NCBI GenBank assembly: GCA_041569895.1
Contig: JBFFXF010000359.1
Span: 1 to 6,110 of the forward strand
Origin: JBFFXF01 sp041569895
Lineage (GTDB): Bacteria > Planctomycetota > UBA8108 > JACQVS01
Reading direction: 5' to 3'
DNA: 6,110 nt
The position numbers and the translations under genes are program-made. Shown here one piece after another: positions 1 to 5,244 of this stretch (its first letter is position 1; each line of letters starts with the position of its first letter). The notes below the pieces were generated by a model. That model had not been told where the DNA came from and did no database searches. It worked only from the letters and a program-made list of their open reading frames with translations.

Positions 1-1
1 C

Positions 2-1009
2 GGCTCGGCGGCGGAGGGTGACACGGTGAGCCACACCTACACGGCGCCCGGCGTGCGCACCATCTCCCTGGTGGCGATCACCGACGACAGCCGTGTCAGC
101 ACGAGGGTGACGCGCGACGTCACCGTGCTCTGCCCCTCGGGCGACGTCTCTCCCTGGACTGCCACGGAGATCGGCGAGCCGGCGTTCCCGGGCGCGGCGA
201 GCCCGACGGACGACGACACGGCAACGAGCGGGTCCGCGATTCGCGTCTGCGGTGGAGGGACCGGCCTCTCGGGCCGGAGCGACGACGTGTTCTTCACCCA
301 CCGCGAAGTTGCCGGCGACTTCCGGCTGACGGCGAGACTGTCCGAGCTCGAGGGAGACCCCGCGCAGGCCGGCGTGATGCTCCGCGAGAGCCTGGACGGC
401 GACGCCGCCTTCGTGGCGCTGCTGCTCGAGGTCACGACGGTGAGCAACTTCCGCATGCGCCGCCGGAATGCGCCGGGATCGCAGGCGCGGTCGAGTCGCG
501 GCGACGCGTTCGAGTCCGAGGGCTGGGCCCGCATCGAGCGCCGCGGGAGCGTCTACTCCACCTTCAGCTCCGCCGACGGAGAGACGTGGGCGCCGGCGGG
601 CGCGACGGAGCTCCCGGAGGCGCCGGACGTCATGCTCGCGGGGATCGTGGTGGCGAGCCCGACGCGGGTCTTCTCGGAGCCCTCGCGCGCCCTCGCCACC
701 GAGATCGCCATCGAGGAGCTCGTCGCCGGCCCGCGTTTCGTCCGTGGCAACACCAACGGAGACGACGTGGTCGACATCTCCGATGCGAGCCATCTCCTCA
801 ACTGGCTCTTCCTCGGCGGGCCCGAGCCTCCCTGCGAGGCCGCGGCGGACGTCAACGGCCAGAACGGCATCGACATCTCCGACGCCAGCGCGCTGCTCAA
901 CTTCCTGTTTCTCGGCGGCGCAGCGCCCGCCGCGCCGTTTCCGGAGTGCGCGAGCTCGGAGCTCGAGTCCGACGTCGAGCTCGGCTGCGACGACTCGCCC
1001 TGCCCGTGA
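2..1009 (+). CDS. Secreted modular protein, 3' part: PKD tail, concanavalin-like domain, dockerin-like C-terminus
   Basis: The reading frame is open to the left edge, so the gene starts upstream. The GTG at 26 lies inside a domain and is not the start. Residues are counted from that GTG. The first ~34 residues, with the preceding in-frame codons, end a PKD domain (VSHTYTAPGVRTISLVAITD, 1-20). Residues ~43-232 resemble a DUF1349/concanavalin-like sandwich, with AGVMLRES at 115-122 and a 'GWARIERRGS...SSADGETW' block at 166-188. Residues 239-308 carry two dockerin-like loops, NTNGDDVVDISD (242-253) and DVNGQNGIDISD (275-286), each followed by a leucine-rich helix and LFLGG. Family knowledge: such C-terminal modules occur on secreted planctomycete proteins and bind calcium. 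The catalytic or binding role is unknown because the N-terminus is missing; it could be a glycan-binding or adhesin-like surface protein. Domain calls are by eye. Confidence 0.85.
   Translation, partial: GSAAEGDTVSHTYTAPGVRTISLVAITDDSRVSTRVTRDVTVLCPSGDVSPWTATEIGEPAFPGAASPTDDDTATSGSAIRVCGGGTGLSGRSDDVFFTHREVAGDFRLTARLSELEGDPAQAGVMLRESLDGDAAFVALLLEVTTVSNFRMRRRNAPGSQARSSRGDAFESEGWARIERRGSVYSTFSSADGETWAPAGATELPEAPDVMLAGIVVASPTRVFSEPSRALATEIAIEELVAGPRFVRGNTNGDDVVDISDASHLLNWLFLGGPEPPCEAAADVNGQNGIDISDASALLNFLFLGGAAPAAPFPECASSELESDVELGCDDSPCP
749..919 (+). repeat. Duplicated dockerin-like calcium-loop repeat within the first gene
   Basis: Two copies of a ~24-residue unit (749-820 and 848-919) share the core D-I-S-D-A-S-x-x-L-L-N-x-L-F-L-G-G. 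Each has Asp/Asn at the positions expected of an EF-hand-type calcium loop. The copies are separated by a short Pro/Cys linker (PEPPCEAAA), and a similar PxPxC end (PAAPFPEC) closes the second copy. This is an ordinary domain-internal duplication, as in dockerin type I, and not a mobile repeat. Confidence 0.8.
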
Positions 1010-1043
1010 TGTAAGAGCCTGCAAGCCGACACGCAGCGCGCCC

Positions 1044-1072
1044 TTGACGCCCCCGGTCTCGAGCGGGACACT
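1044..1072 (+). promoter_or_regulatory. Possible sigma70-type promoter before the DUF1501 gene
   Basis: TTGACG (1044-1049) matches five of six bases of the -35 consensus. It is followed after exactly 17 bases by GACACT (1067-1072), which keeps the key A at position 2 and T at position 6 of a -10 box but matches only three of six bases. It lies in the short gap after the first gene's stop and about 57 bases before the chosen ATG. It would give the DUF1501-DUF6498 pair its own promoter. The -10 match is weak, and read-through from the upstream gene is equally possible. Confidence 0.3.
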
Positions 1073-1111
1073 GTCTGCGTCGACGCGCCGTTGCGATGCG
1101 GGAACGCCAGT

Positions 1112-1120
1112 GGAGGAGGA
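1112..1120 (+). promoter_or_regulatory. Ribosome binding site that sets the DUF1501 start
   Basis: GGAGGAGGA lies 8 bases before the ATG at 1129, a near-ideal Shine-Dalgarno match and spacing. An earlier in-frame ATG at 1096 would put this purine-rich motif inside the coding region and add 11 residues before a Tat signal, so 1129 is preferred. Confidence 0.75.
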
Positions 1121-1128
1121 GTCCGCCG

Positions 1129-2553
1129 ATGCTGACCTTCTTCGATCGGGACACGGAATCGCGGCCGTTCTGCGACGGCCTCTCTCGGCGCTCCTTCATC
1201 TCGATCGGCGGGCTGGCGCTCGGGGGGCTGTCGCTCGCGCGTGTCCTCGAGGCGGAGTCGACGTCGCCGCGTGCCCCGTCGAGCCGCTCCGGCTCGGTCA
1301 TCATGATCTACCTGCCCGGCGGGCCGACGCAGCACGAGACCATCGACCCGAAGCCGGATGCCCCGGGCGAGGTGCGCGGGCCGTTCGGCACCGTGCCGAC
1401 GTCGATTCCCGGCGTGCGCTTCTCGGAGCACCTGGGGAAGCTCGCGCGCCTGGCGGGGAAGCTCATCCCCGTGCGCAGCGTCGTCGGCTTCGAGAATCGT
1501 CACGAGTCCTTCCAGTGCTACACGGGCCGTCCGGGCGGGCGCCCGCAGGATCAGGAGCCCGCCGGCGGCTGGCCGACGCTCGGCTCGGTGGTCTCGCGAC
1601 TGCTGGGCGACGCTCCCGGCGGCATGCCCGCGTACGTCGACGCCGCCCCGAAGATGGGCTACGGGCCCTACAACAACACGGGCCTGCACGACGCCAGCCC
1701 GGTGCGCTCGTGGCCGAGCTTCCTCGGCTTCCGGCACACGCCGTTCGCGCTCGAGGGCGAGGGGCGGGGCGACCTGGTCCTCAACGGCATCAGCGCCGAG
1801 AGGTTCTCCGATCGGCGCCGCCTGCTCGCGACGTTCGATGAGCTGCGCCGCGACCTCGATCGCGTCGCGTCCGGATCCGCCGGCGAGAGCGCCGGCACGT
1901 TCGACGTCTTCCAGCGCCAGGCGCTCGGCCTGCTGACGTCGAGCCGCATCGCCGAGGCGCTCGACCTCGAGCGCGAGGACGCGCGGGTGCGCGATCGCTA
2001 TGGTCCGAGCACGCCGACCACCTCGAGCTTCGGCGGCGCGCCGAAGGATCCGCAGAAGCTGCTCCTCGCGCGACGCCTCGTCGAGGCGGGCGCGCGCTGC
2101 GTCACCGTCGCGTTCGGGGCGTGGGACTGGCACGGCAACCGCGGCGGCCCGGTCGAGAAGCTCGGCAAGCAGGACTTGCCGCACTTCGATCACGCCCTGG
2201 CGACGCTCGTCGAGGACCTCGACCAGCGCGGGCTCCTCGAGACCGTGTCGATCGTCGTCTGGGGCGAGTTCGGCCGCACGCCGCGCATCAACGCCAAGGG
2301 CGGACGCGACCACTGGAGCGCCGTCGCGCCGGCGATCCTCGCGGGCGGCGGCATGCGCGCCGGGCAGGTTCTCGGGGCCACCGACGCCGTCGGCGGCGTC
2401 CCGCGCGAGCGTCCGGTGCACGTGCAGGAGATCTTCGCGACGCTCTACGCCAACCTCGGCATCGACGTCGCCAGCGCCACCGTGCGCGACCTGAACGGAC
2501 GACCGCACTACCTCGTCGACAGGGACCGCGAGCCGATCCGCGAGCTCCTGTGA
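1129..2553 (+). CDS. DUF1501 family protein, Tat-exported
   Basis: The product is 474 residues from the ATG at 1129, close to the usual full length for DUF1501. The N-terminus has a twin-arginine signal, SRRSF at 19-23, followed by a Gly/Leu-rich hydrophobic stretch to ~39, so export by the Tat pathway is expected. Family hallmarks appear in order: PGGPTQHETIDPKP (63-76), RHES (124-127), DWHGN (333-337), FDHAL (353-357), GEFGRTP (379-385) and GGRDHW (391-396). The fold is related to the alkaline phosphatase/sulfatase group, and the conserved His/Asp residues suggest metal binding, but the substrate is not established. In planctomycetes these genes often sit beside DUF1549/DUF1553 cytochrome-like genes; none is visible here. 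The 3' end overlaps the next gene by 4 bases, which suggests an operon. I see no frameshift or missing core motif. Confidence 0.93.
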   Translation: MLTFFDRDTESRPFCDGLSRRSFISIGGLALGGLSLARVLEAESTSPRAPSSRSGSVIMIYLPGGPTQHETIDPKPDAPGEVRGPFGTVPTSIPGVRFSEHLGKLARLAGKLIPVRSVVGFENRHESFQCYTGRPGGRPQDQEPAGGWPTLGSVVSRLLGDAPGGMPAYVDAAPKMGYGPYNNTGLHDASPVRSWPSFLGFRHTPFALEGEGRGDLVLNGISAERFSDRRRLLATFDELRRDLDRVASGSAGESAGTFDVFQRQALGLLTSSRIAEALDLEREDARVRDRYGPSTPTTSSFGGAPKDPQKLLLARRLVEAGARCVTVAFGAWDWHGNRGGPVEKLGKQDLPHFDHALATLVEDLDQRGLLETVSIVVWGEFGRTPRINAKGGRDHWSAVAPAILAGGGMRAGQVLGATDAVGGVPRERPVHVQEIFATLYANLGIDVASATVRDLNGRPHYLVDRDREPIRELL

Positions 2554-3293
2554 TCGCCGGGGAGAACGGCGAGGAGAAGTCCCCCGGCACGACGAGGCGG
2601 CTCGACTTCGCGTCGTGGATGCTCCTGGCGGCGAACACCGTGCCGCTCATCGGCGTCCTCTTCTTCGATTGGGACGCCGGCATCATCCTCATCGCCTACT
2701 GGGGCGAGAACCTCGTCGTCGGGTTCTACAACCAGCTCAAGATCCTCTGCTCACCCGGTCACGGCCCCGGCGAGATCCTCGGCAAGCTCTTCATGATGGC
2801 GTTCTTTCTCGTCCACTACGGCGGCTTCTGCGCCGTGCACGGTCTCTTCGTCTTCGCGTTCGTCGAGTGGATCGGCAAGGGCGGGCGCGAGGGCGCGGAG
2901 GGCGCGGATCTCTTCCCGGATCCCGCCGGGGGGAACTGGCCCGGCCCGCTCATCTTCGTGCAGCTCCTCGTGCACGTCTTCGCCACCGTCCTCCGCGCCT
3001 ATGGCCAGGACATCATCCTCCCGCTCCTGGCGCTGACCTTCAGCCACGGCGTCTCCTTCGTCCAGAACTTCATCCTGCGGGAGGAATACAAGGAGAAGTC
3101 GCCGAAGGAGCTGATGGCGGCGCCGTACGGCCGCATCGTCGTCATGCACATCGCGATCATCGCGGCCGGCGTGCCGGTGATGTTCCTCGGCTCGCCGCTG
3201 CCGTTGCTGGTCATTCTCGTCGGGCTGAAGATGATCGTGGATCTGCGGTTCCACCGGGCTTCGCATCGGCGGAAAGACGCGGCGGACGTCTGA
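2550..3293 (+). CDS. DUF6498-like multi-pass membrane protein
   Basis: The product is 247 residues from a GTG at 2550 that overlaps the upstream TGA as GTGA. The reading frame continues upstream, but there it lies inside the DUF1501 gene in another frame and has no membrane character. Hydrophobic segments fall at about 22-39, 43-60, 78-106, 132-176 (probably two helices) and 194-232 (probably two helices), giving roughly six or seven membrane spans. Recognisable family-type blocks are AYWGENLVVGFYNQLKIL (49-66), FFLVHYGGF (85-93), a DIILPLLALTFSHGVSF block (154-170), APYGRIVVMHIAI (191-203) and KMIVDLRFH (227-235). The conserved histidines and the charged YWGEN in membrane segments are notable, but the family's function is unknown. 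No strong Shine-Dalgarno is visible, so translation probably depends on coupling to the DUF1501 gene. The family call is by eye and fairly secure. Confidence 0.85.
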   Translation: MIAGENGEEKSPGTTRRLDFASWMLLAANTVPLIGVLFFDWDAGIILIAYWGENLVVGFYNQLKILCSPGHGPGEILGKLFMMAFFLVHYGGFCAVHGLFVFAFVEWIGKGGREGAEGADLFPDPAGGNWPGPLIFVQLLVHVFATVLRAYGQDIILPLLALTFSHGVSFVQNFILREEYKEKSPKELMAAPYGRIVVMHIAIIAAGVPVMFLGSPLPLLVILVGLKMIVDLRFHRASHRRKDAADV

Positions 3294-3306
3294 AGCCCTC
3301 GTCCAC

Positions 3307-3342
3307 GGTCCCGGACCCGGACCCGGGCCCGGTCCCGTGCCC
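3307..3342 (+). repeat. Short hexanucleotide tract, GGNCCC-type, six units
   Basis: Six consecutive in-phase 6-base units start 13 bases after the DUF6498-like stop. Five fit GGNCCC and the last is GTGCCC. The units are self-complementary in character (GGGCCC is a perfect palindrome, and GGTCCC pairs with GGGACC), so the transcript could fold on itself. There is no T-run, so I do not call it a terminator. Confidence 0.75.
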
Positions 3343-3472
3343 GAAAGCTCTCGTGGTCACCGGGGTGGTCGACGTCCGGGCCGATTGAATGGAGTCCGGT
3401 ACCGAGGTCCGGGGCCGAGACACAGGCAGAGATCAGAACCGGAGAACCGAGTCAGAGGACAGAGTCCGATGT

Positions 3473-3514
3473 CCGATTCCGACTCCGATTCCGACACCGA
3501 CACCGATTCCGAGT
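3473..3514 (+). repeat. CCGANN hexanucleotide tract, seven units
   Basis: CCGA recurs at 3473, 3479, 3485, 3491, 3497, 3503 and 3509, exactly every six bases, with the two variable positions being TT, CT, TT, CA, CA, TT and GT. A degenerate CCGA-rich stretch precedes it from about 3398. It lies 180 bases after the stop of the plus-strand membrane-protein gene. The same family occurs in reverse complement at 5140-5212. Confidence 0.85.
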
Positions 3515-3517
3515 CGA

Positions 3518-3535
3518 CCAGGTCGGCCGGCCTGG
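3518..3535. other. Small hairpin in the convergent gap
   Basis: CCAGGTC (3518-3524) can pair with GGCCTGG (3529-3535) across a GGCC loop, including one G-T (G-U in RNA) pair. It starts 4 bases after the CCGANN tract and shares its last two bases with the longer inverted repeat that follows, so the two cannot both form fully on the same strand. Confidence 0.5.
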
Positions 3536-3581
3536 CAGCGGAGGGCGGCGGCCACGGTGCTCTTTCTCTCCCTCCGCTGCC
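3534..3581. terminator. Perfect 12-bp inverted repeat, possible transcription end
   Basis: GGCAGCGGAGGG (3534-3545) and CCCTCCGCTGCC (3570-3581) are exact reverse complements, separated by a 24-base loop containing a pyrimidine run. For the minus-strand gene the stem begins 17 bases past the stop codon; for the plus-strand gene it lies ~240 bases downstream. The position between convergent stops suits a shared terminator or a 3'-end-stabilising hairpin. No T-run follows on either strand, so it does not fit the classic intrinsic form. Confidence 0.45.
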
Positions 3582-3598
3582 TCATCACGCCGACCTGT

Positions 3599-4972
3599 TT
3601 ACTCCGCAGCACTCACGCGCATGCGGTGCCACGCTTCGCTGCGCGGGTTGTACCAGAGGAGACTGCCGTCTGCGGCCCAGCAGTGGAGGTCGTCGGTGGT
3701 CGGGTCGAAGAGGAATCGTCTCGACTTCGTCGCGGGTCGTCCGATGACGAATGACGGCTTGCCGGACTGGATAATGCGGAGCGACGAAGTTCGCGCGCCA
3801 CCGTCGGAAGTGGCCTCGTGGGCGACGATCACCGCCGCGCCGCTCGTGGCGATGAACTCGACGTCACCGCAGACCTCCTCGAACGCGCCATCGCGGATGC
3901 AGCGCAGAAGCCCCTCCCGGTCGAGGACGTAGACCTCCGATCCCGTCGTCGCCAGCTCGGCGATGCCCGCCGCGACCCGGAAGGTTCGCACCCGCCGGCC
4001 GTCGCGATCCACGGCGTACAGCGCTTGGGGCTCGCCATCCGGAGTCCAGTAGACGAGACCACCGCCGCCGCTCACCACGACTTCACTCGCGCCACGCGCC
4101 ACGACAAGCTCGCGCTCGCCGTCGAGCCGCACGACGTCACCCGACTCTCGGTGGATCAGGACCTCTCGTCCGGACCGCGACACCCACAGCACGTCACGCG
4201 CTGACGCGGCGGGCACGGAGATGTCGCCTCCGCTCCACTGGCCACTGTCCGCATCGAAACGCACCAGGCTCGTCGAACGCGGACCGTCGCCGGCGACCGC
4301 ATCCACCTCGCGGAGCGCGAACGTGGCGTCGCCCGCCCACAGTCCGCGGAAGCGACTGCCGACCGGTTCCAGCAACGCGAGGTTCTTGCCGGAAAACAGC
4401 CTGCCGTCGTCCTCGAGGACGAAGAAGCGACCGGCAGTCACGGCGACCTGCTCGGCCACGTCGAGGAGCTCGATGCGGCGGGTCGGGCGGATGCGTCGTC
4501 GTGCTGCGCGGCTCGTCCTCCAGACGACCTGTTGCACGAGAGACGGCCGCGCCCGCGGGTTCCGCTTCCACTCCCTCAGGACGCCGCGGATCGCCTTCGG
4601 CGCGAGTCTCTCCGCGAGGATCAGCGACTGGCCGTCAGACGGAGCGGACAGCGAGGCATCCATGCAGACCGTGAGCACCTCGAGGTCGACGGTCTCGCCG
4701 GCGGCGAGGCGCACCGTGGTGTCGCCGTTGCCGCGACGCACGATGCCGATCCCGATTCGCTGGATTCCGTGAACCTGGGGCCTGAGGTAGCTGCCGTTGA
4801 CGTCGACGACGATGTCTTCATCGCGGCGATTGATGATGCGGAGGGAAGTGACCGAGTAGCCGGACTCCGCGCGCGCGTCGACCTGGATGTCGCCGTCTCG
4901 ATACGAATGCGCCAGTGACCTGACCGCCGGTGGAGAGCAGAGGAGAGAGAGGCAGAGCACGGTGACGTTCAT
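3599..4972 (-). CDS. Probable exported protein with Ig-like N-terminus and propeller-like C-terminal half
   Basis: The product is 457 residues, starting at the ATG at 4972 behind a good ribosome binding site. The first ~21 residues are hydrophobic (LCLSLLCSPPAV at 6-17) with a possible cleavage after SLA at 21; the n-region has no positive charge, so the signal peptide is plausible but weak. Residues ~27-105 look like a beta-sandwich (YSVTSLRIINRR, IVVDVNGSYL, TTVRLAAGETVDLEVLTVCMD). Residues 115-160 are helix-like and basic, with VQQVVWR at 146-152. From ~166 to the end, short beta-like blades repeat with phrases such as FFVLEDDGRLF, VLWVSRSGREV, LVYWTPDGEPQALYAVDRDG, VYVLDREGLLRC and LHCWAADGSLLWY, typical of a beta-propeller. 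I do not recognise a named family or any catalytic motif. A role in surface binding or as a scaffold is only a guess. Confidence 0.8.
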   Translation of the reverse strand: MNVTVLCLSLLCSPPAVRSLAHSYRDGDIQVDARAESGYSVTSLRIINRRDEDIVVDVNGSYLRPQVHGIQRIGIGIVRRGNGDTTVRLAAGETVDLEVLTVCMDASLSAPSDGQSLILAERLAPKAIRGVLREWKRNPRARPSLVQQVVWRTSRAARRRIRPTRRIELLDVAEQVAVTAGRFFVLEDDGRLFSGKNLALLEPVGSRFRGLWAGDATFALREVDAVAGDGPRSTSLVRFDADSGQWSGGDISVPAASARDVLWVSRSGREVLIHRESGDVVRLDGERELVVARGASEVVVSGGGGLVYWTPDGEPQALYAVDRDGRRVRTFRVAAGIAELATTGSEVYVLDREGLLRCIRDGAFEEVCGDVEFIATSGAAVIVAHEATSDGGARTSSLRIIQSGKPSFVIGRPATKSRRFLFDPTTDDLHCWAADGSLLWYNPRSEAWHRMRVSAAE

Positions 4973-4976
4973 CGGA

Positions 4977-4983
4977 TCTCCCT
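4977..4983 (-). promoter_or_regulatory. Ribosome binding site of the propeller-like gene
   Basis: On the minus strand AGGGAGA lies 5 bases before the ATG at 4972. This supports that start codon and the short hydrophobic N-terminus as real. Confidence 0.6.
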
Positions 4984-5109
4984 GGCCCGTGGTGAGCCGT
5001 CGGCGGGTACTCGTGCTCTCCTGAGCCCGAGGATAATCGCAGTGGAGAGCCCGGGCAAGCTCTGCTTCCCGGTAATCCGGTCGTGCCGAAGTGTTCCGCT
5101 TGCGCCGTT

Positions 5110-5122
5110 GACTGAATCAGTC
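5110..5122. promoter_or_regulatory. 13-bp perfect palindrome, possible operator
   Basis: GACTGAATCAGTC consists of exact 6-base inverted halves around a central A. It lies 137 bases upstream of the propeller-like start, between that gene and the hexamer tract. Symmetry and upstream position suit a dimeric regulator site, but only one copy is seen and no known operator is recognised, so chance is not excluded. Confidence 0.25.
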
Positions 5123-5139
5123 CGCCAGGCAGATCCCAC

Positions 5140-5240
5140 TCGGAGTCGGAATCGGTCTCGGAGTCAGAGTCGGATCTCGGTCTCGGTCTCCGACTCGGCC
5201 TCGGTCTCGAGCGATCGAGGACGAGGGCGAGGACGAGCCG
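5140..5240 (-). repeat. Hexanucleotide tract after the SASA-type gene (CCGANN on the minus strand)
   Basis: On the plus strand TCGGNN units recur every six bases from 5140 to about 5212, twelve units with a few variants (TCAG at 5164, TCCG at 5189, TCGA at 5207) and one single-base phase slip near 5174-5177. Near the gene side the pattern continues as GAGGNC-type hexamers (5217-5234, with a variant to 5240). Read on the minus strand, the sense strand of the adjacent gene, the main unit is CCGANN, the same as at 3473-3514. The tract begins 4 bases beyond the SASA-type stop codon. Confidence 0.85.
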
Positions 5241-5244
5241 GTCG

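Larger units (their letters stand above)
3294..3598. other. Convergent intergenic gap with hexamer tracts and hairpins
   Basis: No convincing gene is present between the stop of the DUF6498-like gene and the stop of the minus-strand gene. The gap holds a GGNCCC tract near its left end, a degenerate CCGA-rich stretch (about 3398-3514) whose last 42 bases are regular hexamers, then two adjoining inverted repeats close to the minus-strand stop. Open frames here translate to low-complexity Ser-Asp or Pro-Gly dipeptide runs and extend antisense into the minus-strand gene, so I treat them as by-products of hexameric DNA. Confidence 0.7.
4973..5244 (-). other. Intergenic leader between the SASA-type gene and the propeller-like gene
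   Basis: This 272-base gap separates two minus-strand genes. Next to the SASA-type stop lies ~100 bases of hexameric repeat, then a 13-bp palindrome, then ~137 bases of ordinary sequence leading to the propeller-like start. That last part must hold any promoter of its own. GATTAT on the minus strand (near 5033-5038) is a partial -10 match without a good -35 at the right distance, so I do not call a promoter. No gene is supported here. Confidence 0.6.

Noticed and set aside
1096..1128. Earlier ATG for the DUF1501 gene
   Set aside because: It would add 11 residues, mostly Arg-rich, before the Tat signal and place the strong GGAGGAGGA motif inside the coding region; the ATG at 1129 has correct spacing.
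468..1841. A 457-codon plus-strand open frame spanning the first two genes
   Set aside because: It is in another frame of both well-supported genes, translates to Arg/Ser/Ala-rich low-complexity sequence, and would cross the ribosome binding site of the DUF1501 gene.
553..2508. A 651-codon open frame on the minus strand opposite the DUF1501 gene
   Set aside because: Its translation is Arg/Ala/Glu-rich with no domain pattern, and it lies antisense to a clear DUF1501 gene. Long antisense open frames are expected in DNA this GC-rich.
2121..2549. Upstream extension of the DUF6498-like reading frame
   Set aside because: This part lies inside the DUF1501 gene in another frame, is Arg/Gly-rich and has no membrane character; the GTG at 2550 begins the recognisable protein.
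3307..3342. Intrinsic terminator after the membrane-protein gene
   Set aside because: The GGNCCC units can self-pair, but no T-run follows and the best stems are short; better described as a repeat.
3337..3754. Plus-strand open frames giving Ser-Asp and Pro-Thr dipeptide runs
   Set aside because: The dipeptide runs simply reflect the CCGANN hexamers, and the frames continue antisense into the minus-strand gene. There is no ribosome binding site or recognisable domain.
5046..5063. Small stem AGAGC/GCTCT around a CCCGGG-containing loop in the leader
   Set aside because: Only 5 bp with an 8-base loop, well within chance for GC-rich DNA; no riboswitch-like structure seen.
5140..5240. CRISPR array
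   Set aside because: The repeat unit is 6 bases with no spacers of constant length; no cas gene is present.
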